A DNA stretch of 64,000 nucleotides from Chrysophaeum taylorii (lineage: Eukaryota > Sar > Pelagophyceae > Pelagomonadales > Pelagomonadaceae). This document shows positions 1-8,449 of the stretch, in pieces (position 1 is the stretch's first letter; every line of letters starts with the position of its first letter). The notes beneath the pieces are model-generated. The model ran no database searches, had not been told where the DNA came from, and saw only the letters and a list, made by a program, of their open reading frames with translations. Location: positions 124,001 to 188,000 of the forward strand of contig JAQMWT010000529.1 of assembly GCA_029834535.1 (NCBI GenBank), written 5' to 3'. The position numbers were made by a program, and so were the translations under genes.

Positions 1-54
1 CTCGTCACGGTTAAACTGTCCCAACTCCGCACGGGCCGCCTCATTCTCATGCAT
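1..54 (-). CDS. Possible N-terminus of a gene running off the left edge
   Basis: Reading leftward from position 54, an ATG with an A at -3 opens a frame of 18 codons (MHENEAARAELGQFNRDE) that stays open to the window edge. The residues are charged and protein-like, but the stretch is too short to assign a family. A second ATG in another frame lies at 48-50. It would be divergent from the LRR gene. This is only a weak call. Confidence 0.2.
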   Translation of the reverse strand, partial: MHENEAARAELGQFNRDE

Positions 55-287
55 GTTTGACTTTTTGGTGGGTGGGTGGGTGGGTGGCTCTTATTTATTC
101 TTATAATAATAATGATGTCTAGCTTGGATGCGCTATTCCGCTCTTTGTGAACTACTCAACTCGGACGAGACGACGACCTTTTTTGCAAGCAAGAGAATAA
201 ATACTACGCTTGTATATGTGTGATGCGCTCGAGATACAGTTAGTGGTGAAGATATCCTTCCTTGGTTCCGTTGGAGGAGTAACGCAG

Positions 288-1235
288 ATGATGATGTGGT
301 GGTCAGCCGCTTCGAACCATGGTCTGAGCGTCGACGAGGTGGCAAAGGAGATTGCCGGGAAGAAGTTGCCGAAGGACTACGAGGTCCTGTGCTCGATCTT
401 GGGCATTCGACCACACCCCGGCCTCGTCGCAACGGAGGACTGTTTGGCCGTGCGGAACCACGTCCTCGACCTTGGGACGATGAAGACGCTGTCGGTCGGG
501 CTCCCCGCTTCCCAAATCACGCGATTGATCTTCCACAACGCGGCGGTTCCCGTCGACCAGTTGCGAGCGGCCCTGACAAAGCGACCCCTCGACGTTTTAC
601 AGTTGGACTACAACGGTCCGACCGGAATTCCCGAGCTGCTCTCCGACCTCAACGCCAAGAGCGTCTCGCTGCGCGGAAACAATTTGGGGGCAGATCTCGC
701 ACCAGCCATCGAGGAGAATTGGTATTGCGAGGCTCTCAATTTGTTCGACAACAAGCTCGACGACGCTGCGGGCGTTGCGATCTTCGGCGCGATACGTCGC
801 AACGTCCAGCTCAAGCACGTCTCGCTCGCTCACAACCACCTCGGGGAAGCGACGGCGATGGCGGCCTTGGAGACGCTGGGTGGCGGGGTCTGCGACGACG
901 TCGGCGCCTACGAGGCGGCCGTGGCGCGCCTGGATGCCCTCAACAAGCAGAGGCAGAAGAAAAAAGCAAAGCCGCTGCCCCAGCTGGCGCCCTTGGTGGA
1001 CCCGCCACAACCCACTGCGGAGAAGCAGAAGAAGACGTGGGCTTTGGCAAACGAGCGGCTCATGACGGTGAACCTGTCGAGCAACAAAATCCTCGACTTC
1101 CAGCCGCTCCTCGGCTCCCTCGTATCTCGTTCCTTTTCCCCAAACCTCCAAGCTTTTTTCCTCCACCGGAACCCCTTTGGCCCAACGGATCCACTTCGTC
1201 CCCACTTTCCACCCAACGTACTATTATTATTATGA
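288..1235 (+). CDS. Leucine-rich-repeat protein (RI-like)
   Basis: About 315 residues. LRR units of the ribonuclease-inhibitor type are visible: VSLRGNNLG, ALNLFDNKLDD, HVSLAHNHLG, TVNLSSNKI and LQAFFLHRNP. They are interrupted by a basic, Lys/Gln/Pro-rich insert (QRQKKKAKPLPQLAPL) around residues 220-255. The family usually makes protein-protein contacts; no partner can be read from the sequence and no signal peptide or membrane segment is seen. The start is uncertain: an ATG triplet run at 288 is preferred, but an in-frame ATG at 216 would add 24 residues. The TGA stop overlaps the ATG of the next gene (ATGA), which is odd in a eukaryote and could mean the true last exon lies elsewhere, although the last repeat looks coding. 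Confidence 0.7.
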   Translation: MMMWWSAASNHGLSVDEVAKEIAGKKLPKDYEVLCSILGIRPHPGLVATEDCLAVRNHVLDLGTMKTLSVGLPASQITRLIFHNAAVPVDQLRAALTKRPLDVLQLDYNGPTGIPELLSDLNAKSVSLRGNNLGADLAPAIEENWYCEALNLFDNKLDDAAGVAIFGAIRRNVQLKHVSLAHNHLGEATAMAALETLGGGVCDDVGAYEAAVARLDALNKQRQKKKAKPLPQLAPLVDPPQPTAEKQKKTWALANERLMTVNLSSNKILDFQPLLGSLVSRSFSPNLQAFFLHRNPFGPTDPLRPHFPPNVLLLL

Positions 1236-1942
1236 AGCGGAAGAAGCACGGGAACTACGATCGGTACTACGGGTATCGCGGTGGTGGCGAGGACAAACGG
1301 CTGGCGTTGTTGGATAAGTCGTGGTTCGAGAACAAAAAGGTGAAGGACATCGGGTGCAACACCGGGAAACTTACGGCGGAACTCGCCCGTCGGTTCGCGC
1401 CGCGGTATTGCGTGGGTGTCGACATCGACAAGCAACTCGTGACGAGGGCGCGGGGCCTCGCCGAAAAGGCGGCGCGGGAGCACGCGGATGCTGTTGTTGC
1501 CGCGGCGAAGAGGGCTCGGAATGCGATAGAAGGCGTTTTGGGGTTGCCGGCGCTGCCGTATCCCCACAACCTTTGGTTCCAAGTCGAGGACGTTCGCAAT
1601 CTCCGCGACCATTCGTTCGACGTCATTTGTGCCTTTTCGGTGACCAAGTGGGTACACATCGCGCACGGCGACGATGGATTGGTCAGCGCCTTTCGCGCGG
1701 TCTTTGAGGCCCTCAAACCGGGCGGTCGCTTCGTCTTCGAGCCCCAGATGTGGTCGAGCTACCAAAAAGCCCGATCAAAGGAAAAGTCTATAAACCTCGC
1801 TTCCCTCCGCATCCGGCCCCCGGACTTTCCGGCCCTCCTCGTCGACACGATCGGCTTCAAGCGCGTTGACCACCTCGGTACCCCCGACGACCCCGAAATC
1901 CCCCCCGGCTTCCGCCGCCCTATCTACTCTGCCCTAAAATAA
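1232..1942 (+). CDS. MEPCE: Bin3-family RNA 5'-gamma-phosphate methyltransferase (MePCE-like)
   Basis: 236 residues. It begins with the Bin3 signature GNYDRYYGYR at about residues 6-15, followed by SAM motif I KDIGCNTGKL (about 38-47), VGVDID, the family hallmark VTKWVHIAHGDDGL, and PGGRFVFEPQMWSSY. The C-terminus GFRRPIYS matches the family ending. Known members methylate the 5' gamma phosphate of 7SK or U6 snRNA, or the 5' monophosphate of small RNAs (BCDIN3D), using SAM. This protein is just the catalytic domain without the long N-terminus of human MEPCE, so its RNA target cannot be told. The ATG at 1232 is the only one ahead of the signature. It overlaps the LRR stop and ends 23 bp before the next gene. 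The stop is followed by A/T-rich AATAAA-like sequence that may serve as its poly(A) signal inside the next gene's leader. Confidence 0.9.
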   Translation: MKRKKHGNYDRYYGYRGGGEDKRLALLDKSWFENKKVKDIGCNTGKLTAELARRFAPRYCVGVDIDKQLVTRARGLAEKAAREHADAVVAAAKRARNAIEGVLGLPALPYPHNLWFQVEDVRNLRDHSFDVICAFSVTKWVHIAHGDDGLVSAFRAVFEALKPGGRFVFEPQMWSSYQKARSKEKSINLASLRIRPPDFPALLVDTIGFKRVDHLGTPDDPEIPPGFRRPIYSALK

Positions 1943-1965
1943 ATAAACAAAGAAATAAATAAACA

Positions 1966-3390
1966 ATGTTGTTGTTGTTGTTGTTTTTGATTCAAACAAT
2001 GTTGTTGTTGTTGTTGTTTTTGATTCCTGCGCTAGCAGCGCAGCCCAAGTCGGTGGCCGTCAGCGTCCGCAACTTGAGCGGGCGCGAGGTGATGGTGTAC
2101 TGGCTGTCGCCGTCCGGGGAGCGCGTTCCGCAGACGCCGAAGCCCACGAAGCACGGCAGCTCGGCGTCCATAAACAGCTACGAGGGCCATCGATTCGAGG
2201 TCAGAGGGACCGACGCGCACGAAAAGTGCGATATGTGGGCGTCGATGGGTGAGTGCAAAAAGAACCCGCGGTACATGCTCAAGAGCTGCGCGGGCGCTTG
2301 TGGCGGCGGCGGGAGAGCCACGTTCGCCGTCGCGGACGTAGAAGAGTTCCTGACCGTCGACCGCGATTGGTCCGTGTCGCGCGAGTCCTTCGCGCTTCGC
2401 GCGCGGCGATTGTTGGAACGTATTTTCGACGAGTGCGGCGACGAATCCTGCGGGTGCGCGGCACCGCAAATCGATCAATTTCTCGCAGAAAAAGTCTCTG
2501 AAGTCGAGTTAGAGATAAGAATTAGCGGCGCTCCTCCGTCTCTCGTCGTAGAACCGCCGTCGTGCGACGCCCGCGCCTGCATCGACGAGGTCGTGTCGGC
2601 CGCCGACCACCTCGACCGCGCCGCCAAGGAGCTGCGAAAGGGGACGAAAGAGAAAGCGGAACGACTTCGGAACGAGAGCTGCGCGGTACCGGAACGGCCA
2701 ACGACGTTCCAAGACCACCCTAACGTCTCGCTGTGGTGGGAAGGCCGCAGGGTGCGCGACTTGTTTCACTACTCGTTTATGCCCGAGGCTCGGATCTCGA
2801 TGGTCGAGGACTTTGTGACGGCAGACGAGTGCCGCGAGATGATGGCTCGAGCGCGACCCCGACTCCAGCGCGCGACCCACGCGCACGACGGCGACCTCAC
2901 GCACGTGAGCGAGGCCCGCGACGCCCAGCAGGCCACCGTCACCCTTCCCGCCGTCCAGGCGCGCACGATTTCCCTGGCTAACTTTCTCTCGAACTACTCC
3001 CTCCCCTCCGACGGCCAGGAGGCCCTCATGGCCATCCAGTACACGCGCGGCCAACAGTACATGCTCCACTGCGACGGATCCTGCGACGGCACGCCCTTTC
3101 TCTCGGGGGGGCGCCTCGCGACCGTCCTGATGTACTGCCAGAACGCCGACGAGGGCGGCGCCACCACCTTCCCCAACGCCGGCGTCCACGTATCCCCCGC
3201 CCTCTACAGTGCCGTCTACTTTCACTTCCGCCACCCCACCACCAACCTGACCGAAGCCTGGCACACCGAACACTCGGGTTGTCCTGTTCTTTCCGGCGAA
3301 AAGTGGGTCATCACCCACTGGCTCCGCGCGGGAGTTTCGAAAGAACAACCCGCGTCTCGCTTCTCCCCGTTTGGAGGGCCTAATAATTAG
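1966..3390 (+). CDS. Secreted prolyl 4-hydroxylase with VHL-like and ShKT domains
   Basis: 474 residues. A Leu-rich signal peptide (1 to about 25) is followed by a VHL-beta-like domain (about 29-75, VRNLSGREVMVYWL...SINSYEGHRF), a ShKT cysteine module (about 87-113, six Cys between CDMW and GACG), a helical Cys-containing linker, and a C-terminal 2-oxoglutarate/Fe(II) dioxygenase domain (about 275-460). Iron ligands are visible: His368 and Asp370 in LHCDG, and the distal His436 in TEHSGCPV, with the 2-OG-binding Lys in GEKW. Known members hydroxylate proline in secreted proteins in the ER. The first 33 bp of the gene are duplicated in tandem, giving two Met starts (1966 and 1999) in front of near-identical hydrophobic cores. 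Its stop overlaps the convergent small ORF by 11 bp. Confidence 0.9.
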   Translation: MLLLLLFLIQTMLLLLLFLIPALAAQPKSVAVSVRNLSGREVMVYWLSPSGERVPQTPKPTKHGSSASINSYEGHRFEVRGTDAHEKCDMWASMGECKKNPRYMLKSCAGACGGGGRATFAVADVEEFLTVDRDWSVSRESFALRARRLLERIFDECGDESCGCAAPQIDQFLAEKVSEVELEIRISGAPPSLVVEPPSCDARACIDEVVSAADHLDRAAKELRKGTKEKAERLRNESCAVPERPTTFQDHPNVSLWWEGRRVRDLFHYSFMPEARISMVEDFVTADECREMMARARPRLQRATHAHDGDLTHVSEARDAQQATVTLPAVQARTISLANFLSNYSLPSDGQEALMAIQYTRGQQYMLHCDGSCDGTPFLSGGRLATVLMYCQNADEGGATTFPNAGVHVSPALYSAVYFHFRHPTTNLTEAWHTEHSGCPVLSGEKWVITHWLRAGVSKEQPASRFSPFGGPNN

Positions 3391-3649
3391 AAAGCTGCCC
3401 CCACGGACCGAGGCTCTCGCGGTGTCGCTTCGACGCTTTCTCTTGCTGGCTCTGCATCTGGAAGATGAAGTGGTCAACGGTCTCGCCTTTGGAACGCAAC
3501 GCCCGCCGCCGCCGGGGGGGGTTCTTCGTCGCCGTCGCGAGAGCTATCACGGCGACGGCCCACAACGCGACGGCCCCGAGACACACGGCCCACAGTCGTC
3601 GCCCATATTTCCGTCTGCTGCTCGTCTTGTTGGGCTGCCGATACAGCAT
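3380..3649 (-). CDS. Small single-pass membrane protein, unknown
   Basis: 89 residues starting with ATG at 3649. A basic N-terminus (RRKYGRR) precedes one hydrophobic segment (about residues 19-40, LWAVCLGAVALWAVAVIALATA) and a second basic cluster (PPRRRR), followed by a polar tail ending in QLSNY. The layout suggests a signal-anchored protein. No family is recognised. It overlaps the last 11 bp of the prolyl hydroxylase gene in convergent orientation, a pattern repeated by solid gene pairs in this window, which raises its likelihood. It could still be a chance frame. Confidence 0.4.
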   Translation of the reverse strand: MLYRQPNKTSSRRKYGRRLWAVCLGAVALWAVAVIALATATKNPPRRRRALRSKGETVDHFIFQMQSQQEKASKRHRESLGPWGQLSNY

Positions 3650-4656
3650 CTTACTATCTTCGAACGAACCCTCGTGCCGTTAATAATAATAATTGAAGAG
3701 CAAGTGGTGCTCCATCTTGGTCTCTATCGGCCTTTGGATACCGAAATGCCTCGTCCGACGGTCGAGCCAACGTCCAGTACTGGGGAACGAACGAAAAGCG
3801 GACGCCTACCATAAAGCCGTCGGTCGTTCGGCCCGCGGCTCGAGATGCCCTACTAGTAGACTCGCGACAGACAACACAGACAATGCGCACAAAAAACTAC
3901 TAGCGCCGACATAGTTTGCGGGCGGCATGAAGAACCCAACCAACGTACGCCGTCAATTCATATTGCCCGCGGCCATCCATGCTGACACTCACGTCGCCCA
4001 CGCCGTTGGCGCTGTGCCCGCTAGCGTGTCGCTTGGACCTGTGCGTTCTCGTCAAGATCCTTCCTTCCGTATGGCTGAATGGCGTTCTCGTGGTTTTGAT
4101 CAATCTTAACCACGCGAGTCACCACGCTGCTCGGCCCAGTCTCGAAGGCGATGTCGTGCGCCACCACACGATACATTTCTCCCAGGGACGGACGGGCGTC
4201 GAGACCAGTGCCATTACGGGCGTTGAGACCAGTGCCATTCCTCGAGCAACGCGGAGCAGGGATCCGCAACATCTCGACGAGCCGAGGACAGTCGTGGACT
4301 GCTTAGATGTACACGGCGGACCTTTCTTTGCTTATGAAAGCACCTTGCGAGAGCCGACGTCCTGCGTGGCCAGACATGAACCGGGGGAATTCCGTTTGTT
4401 TGTTTGTTTGTTTGTTGCTGCACCGGGTCGACGGCCGCGTGCCCCCCATCGGATCTCGCACCGGCCACTTCGGGTTCTTCCTTTCATCAACTGTCGCCTC
4501 GAGCGCGATTGGTTGAATAAAGTCAATTTGTCCAAAAAAATAACGAAGACGCTCCTCCTCCTGAACGACGACGACTTTGTTTGTTTCTTTGTTTTTTTCT
4601 CCCAAAAAAGAACGCACAGTAATAATAGTATCCCCCTCTTATTATCATCATCAAAA
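3650..4656. other. Intergenic stretch upstream of the MgtE-like gene
   Basis: About 1 kb with no convincing coding frame. It holds a near-perfect short direct repeat (GAGACCAGTGCCATT at about 4200 and 4225), a TTTG microsatellite at about 4395-4416, and A/T-rich sequence just ahead of the MgtE start. An open frame runs in phase with the MgtE gene through this stretch, but its residues look like translated noncoding DNA. Confidence 0.4.
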
Positions 4657-5295
4657 ATGATCGACGAGTTGCGAGCGCAGGTCGAGTTGCTGCGTGCTCG
4701 GAACGCCGAGCTCGAGGCAAAGCTCGCGCCGTCCGAGGAGGTGGGGATCGTGGAGCTTGCCGTGAAGCGGACGACGTCGTTGCTGTTCTTTATCGGGTGC
4801 CTGAGCGCCACCGCGATCATCCTCGAGAGCTGGGAGCAGACGCTCCACAAAAACCTCGAGCTGACGTTCTTCGTGCCGCTGATGATCGGGCACGGCGGGA
4901 ACACGGGCGGGAGCGTCGTCGGGGCGACGCTGTCGCGAATGGGGCGCGGCGAGTCGTCGGTGAAGACGACGTTGATGGTCGAGCTAGGGTGCGCGGTCGT
5001 GGTGGGGGTGGTCCTCGCGGCGGCGGCAGCCGTGCTGCCCGGGTTCGGGATCTCCCAGACCACGACGACGGTGGTGATGTTGTCGTTGGTGGCCATCACG
5101 CTTCTAGGGGCACTTTTGGGCGCGCTCGTACCTCACGCTCTCGAGGCGGCGAGACTGGACGCGGCAAGCCTCGCGCCGCCCGCCGTCACCACAGTTATCG
5201 ACGCCCTCGGGTTAGTTGTGTACCTTCTCATCGCCGACAACGTTACGACGACGACGACGAGGGTATTACCGGATGTAGTATCTCAGGAACTCTAA
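4657..5295 (+). CDS. MgtE/SLC41-type divalent cation transporter
   Basis: 212 residues. A short N-terminal coiled coil (ELRAQVELLRARNAELEAK, residues 4-22) is followed by five hydrophobic segments matching the five-helix MgtE transmembrane domain. The family pore motif appears as GHGGNTGG in the second segment, and an Asp lies in the last helix (VIDALGLVVYLLIA), where MgtE has its Mg2+-binding Asp. Members move Mg2+ across membranes. The cytosolic N and CBS domains of bacterial MgtE are absent, as in SLC41 half-units, so it probably works as a dimer. The start is the first ATG of the conserved part. Its TAA stop shares four bases (CTAA) with the stop of the convergent GH95-like gene. Confidence 0.8.
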   Translation: MIDELRAQVELLRARNAELEAKLAPSEEVGIVELAVKRTTSLLFFIGCLSATAIILESWEQTLHKNLELTFFVPLMIGHGGNTGGSVVGATLSRMGRGESSVKTTLMVELGCAVVVGVVLAAAAAVLPGFGISQTTTTVVMLSLVAITLLGALLGALVPHALEAARLDAASLAPPAVTTVIDALGLVVYLLIADNVTTTTTRVLPDVVSQEL

Positions 5296-7826
5296 CGCCG
5301 TCTGCCGTAGACCTCGGACTCGCCGGCGGGGTGACCCTGGTGCCCGAACTGGATGGCCGGCTCGTCGTCGTTGTGAGTGGTGCGCTGGGCGTCGACCGCG
5401 GCCATTTCGGGTTGGGTGAGAGGGGAGAATTCGATGACATAGTCGACGAAGATCGGTTTGGCGACGGTGACGTTGGGTCGCGGCGCGAAGAGCGCGGGGA
5501 GGCGCTTGGCGTCCTCGCCTTTGTTTGCGGAGAGTTTGTAGTAAAATCCCGTAATTTTGAGGAGGGATGAGGCGCGGATGGCGACCGAGGAGGCGAAGCT
5601 GTCGACGACGGTTAAGGTGAGTCTTTCGAGCGTGCCGTTCGTCCATTTCACGTCGACCTCGAAGCCGCCTCTCGCGCGAATACCCTTGATTTCGCCGTCG
5701 GTCCAGGAAGGGGGGAGCGCGGGGAGCACATGGAGTTCGACGCGGATGAGGGGGCCGCGGTGCGCCTGGATGAGGCACTCGTGGACCGCGGCGACGAGGC
5801 CCATATTCCTATCCAATCGAAACTCTTCGTCTTCTGTAACAGCAGCACCAGCTAATAGATTTTTTGATAGGTGTTTGAGAAGAGCGAGAATCCGGTTTTC
5901 GGCGAGACGAGAATCGTGAAGCCGCGCGGCCATCGCCGCGGCCCACGCCGAATCCCTGAATGCGGAGGAGTCGACCATCTTAGCCGCCCTCGCGGCGAGG
6001 TCGGGAGCGAAGAAGGGTGACACTTGGCGGCCCGGCATCACTGCCCACAACGAGGCGGAATCTCTGCCGGTTTGATGTAGCCGCCGCCTCGCGTCCCAGG
6101 CGGCACGTAGGATTTCGTAATCGCACTTCTTGAATTCTATTTTTTCTGCGTCGACGCGAGTCGACAACACGCGCGAACATCCTTCTCGGTACGCGTCGAA
6201 CATTCGGCTCAAAACAGCCGCGTCCGACGGAGCCTTGCTCACAACAACAAAAGCCTGCGCTGCTGCTGCTGCTGCTGCTGCTGCTTCAAGCTGCCGCATC
6301 GCGAGCGTCAGCAGCTTTTTGTTGGTCGGGGTGAGCTCCGACGCGTCGTACGTCAGCAGCGCCAGCCACGGGTCTACTTCTTTTCTGTTATCGACGAAGG
6401 AGAAAAACGATTCTGCTGCTGCCGGGAGATTCGCAGCCACGGCGCTAGAATACGTCATCTCGAACTTGCCCCCCATGCTGTAGGTCTCGCGGAGGCCTCG
6501 GGCGTCGGCCCAGACACCCCGGAGATGCGCGGGGAGTTTGCCCGAAGACGACACTAGTAAATACCTCCCGAAGTTGTAGGCCAACGCGATCCCGCATTTC
6601 GCACCTGACAGCCGCGTCGATCCGAACTCCTTGCGGAAGTGACGGGCATGCCGCTCTCGGAGACTTTTATACCCGCGCCGCGCCGCCCTTTCCAGCCGGC
6701 TCTTGCACTCGACGTCGACGTCGAGATTACGAAAATTGGTAACTCCAGCGACGAGAACGACGTTCTTCTTCTTCTTCTTCTTCGAGCTAACGCTCGTGTC
6801 GCGAGACGTTTTTCGTGCATCAGCAACAAATATCTTTTCCTCCTTCTCTTCGGGCCGCCGGATAGCGTCGAGCATCTGTTGACTCATGAGATTTTTGTTG
6901 TACTGCCCGTGCATACCGCCGTCCGTTTCGTTCTCTTCGAAGCGCAGAGCTTCGTAAGGCCCCGCGTCCTCGATCAGCCGCGCGCACGCTGCGAATCTCT
7001 CTCCCACGAGCATCAACGTATCCTCGGACACAAATATATCTCGCGAACCATGGCGCTCCAGCGACACGGTAATGTCGTGATCGTATCTCAGCGCGAGGAC
7101 TTCGTCGATTCTCGAGACGAACGCTTCGTAGTCGTACGATTTGTTGTTTCCTGATCTAAACCTCGCGCGCGCGAGACCCACTTCGATATCCAAAAACCGG
7201 CTGTACTCGTGGTACTCTTTGGTCGTCGAAGCAGCTCCCGTCGTCACGCGGAGCGTCGCGAGGTACTCGATAGCGCTCTCCTCCTCCTTCGCTTCGAAGA
7301 ACAGAGTCTCCTCGGCCAGAGGTATCGATTCCGAAAACGGCGTCATACCCACGAGTGCCCCCAGAGCGCCGTTCCCGAGCGGAAACGCCTCGGACCAGCG
7401 CGCACCGCCCGGATCCGTCATCCGAACCACAGTTGTTTCTTCTCCGTCTTCTTCGCGCGAACAAGACTCGCGTCGCCGCGGCTGAGGCCGCTCCGTTTTT
7501 TTTTTCGGGTCCCGCGCCCGGCCCAGAATAACCCCGCTCGTCGAGCTGACCGCCGCCGTTCCTAAATACTCCGCCGTCCCCTTGAGCCAACACCACCCAC
7601 CATCGCTCGTCCACGCGACGCACTCGGGGCGACGCAAACAATGAACGCAACACTCTGCGCTTTCGCCCGCGACCCGACCCGTCTCCAACCCCTCGATCTC
7701 CGTGCCGTTGAACCACCCCCGCGCCGAACACAAATCGAACCGACGCTCATCGAACCCACGCAGCGACGGCTGTTCGACGATTACATCCAACGGCACCGTC
7801 GTCACCACCAGCACCCCCACCATCAT
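5292..7826 (-). CDS. PAN/apple plus GH95-like (alpha-L-fucosidase family) protein, probably degenerate
   Basis: About 844 residues from the first ATG (7826), which gives a hydrophobic start MMVGVLVVTTVPL. The frame stays open upstream with a basic stretch then the same hydrophobic run, so an upstream exon making a type II membrane anchor is possible. A Cys-rich PAN/apple-like module follows (CCVHC...CVAWTSDGGWCWLKG). GH95 hallmarks come next: FPLGNGALGALVG...LAEETLFF, FGRYLLVSSSGKLPAHLRGVW, and near the end HVLPALPPSWTDG and IRARGGFEVDVKW. The usual active-site segment NTEMNYW is replaced by KFEMTYS, and the barrel region between is short and padded with Ala and Lys runs. It is GH95 by descent, but fucosidase activity is doubtful. 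It is likely secretory or Golgi. It ends in a 4-bp overlap with the MgtE stop. Confidence 0.75.
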   Translation of the reverse strand: MMVGVLVVTTVPLDVIVEQPSLRGFDERRFDLCSARGWFNGTEIEGLETGRVAGESAECCVHCLRRPECVAWTSDGGWCWLKGTAEYLGTAAVSSTSGVILGRARDPKKKTERPQPRRRESCSREEDGEETTVVRMTDPGGARWSEAFPLGNGALGALVGMTPFSESIPLAEETLFFEAKEEESAIEYLATLRVTTGAASTTKEYHEYSRFLDIEVGLARARFRSGNNKSYDYEAFVSRIDEVLALRYDHDITVSLERHGSRDIFVSEDTLMLVGERFAACARLIEDAGPYEALRFEENETDGGMHGQYNKNLMSQQMLDAIRRPEEKEEKIFVADARKTSRDTSVSSKKKKKKNVVLVAGVTNFRNLDVDVECKSRLERAARRGYKSLRERHARHFRKEFGSTRLSGAKCGIALAYNFGRYLLVSSSGKLPAHLRGVWADARGLRETYSMGGKFEMTYSSAVAANLPAAAESFFSFVDNRKEVDPWLALLTYDASELTPTNKKLLTLAMRQLEAAAAAAAAAQAFVVVSKAPSDAAVLSRMFDAYREGCSRVLSTRVDAEKIEFKKCDYEILRAAWDARRRLHQTGRDSASLWAVMPGRQVSPFFAPDLAARAAKMVDSSAFRDSAWAAAMAARLHDSRLAENRILALLKHLSKNLLAGAAVTEDEEFRLDRNMGLVAAVHECLIQAHRGPLIRVELHVLPALPPSWTDGEIKGIRARGGFEVDVKWTNGTLERLTLTVVDSFASSVAIRASSLLKITGFYYKLSANKGEDAKRLPALFAPRPNVTVAKPIFVDYVIEFSPLTQPEMAAVDAQRTTHNDDEPAIQFGHQGHPAGESEVYGRRR
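6258..6290. repeat. GCT/CTG microsatellite coding poly-Ala
   Basis: A run of GCT repeats inside the GH95-like gene, read on the minus strand as a run of about nine alanines. A short poly-Lys run (about 6768-6785) sits elsewhere in the same gene. Both fall in poorly conserved parts of the enzyme fold. Confidence 0.8.
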
Positions 7827-8449
7827 CGTCACGCACACCAGCAACTTCCCCGCCGGTACCGACCGACCCTTCCCCTTGCATTTCGCCGGCGCCACGGGGG
7901 GGTGCCCGCGCCTCTCCCCCCGTCGCCGCACGAGCCGCTGCAGCCTCCGCCCCTCCGTTGTCGCGCCTGGCACCCTCCGACGACCCTCCGTCCTGACGAC
8001 GGACGACTGGCAACAAACAAACTAACAAACTAACTCGGGGGTCTGTTGTCTCTTTAGGACAGGCACACCTTCGCTCAGGGTTCGGCTTATTCATTCTTTC
8101 CTCTTGCCACAAAAACGAAACATCAAACAACAACAACACCCTTTTTTGATTTTTATTTATACGGCATAATATATCATCAACATATGTGATGCGCCGTTTT
8201 TTTAAACAGCAATATTGGTGAAGTGATTTGAATGAATCACCCTTTCTTACTTTAGGCGATGTCAACGACCGACCTCGGTATCTTCGTCTGGTTCTTCCTG
8301 ATGACAACCTCCATCTCCGAAAGAGTCTTCGGGGGGGAATCATGGTGCTCCCGGCGTTTTTCAAAAACTCGGTCTCGTGTCACACGAGGTCCCTGTACTT
8401 AATCCGGGACGCCGCCGCACTGAAGAAATTCTTGTTGTTTGTGCGCAGC
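7827..8449. other. Spacer upstream of the GH95-like gene
   Basis: About 0.6 kb. The first 150 bp is GC-rich and open in frame with the GH95-like gene, so it may be 5' UTR or an unrecognised first exon. The rest is A/T-rich (poly-T and ATATAT near 8150-8190) with no gene I can support. Confidence 0.35.

Noticed and set aside
908-1765. 285-codon frame antisense to the LRR and methyltransferase genes
   Set aside because: Overlaps two well-supported genes and shows no domain.
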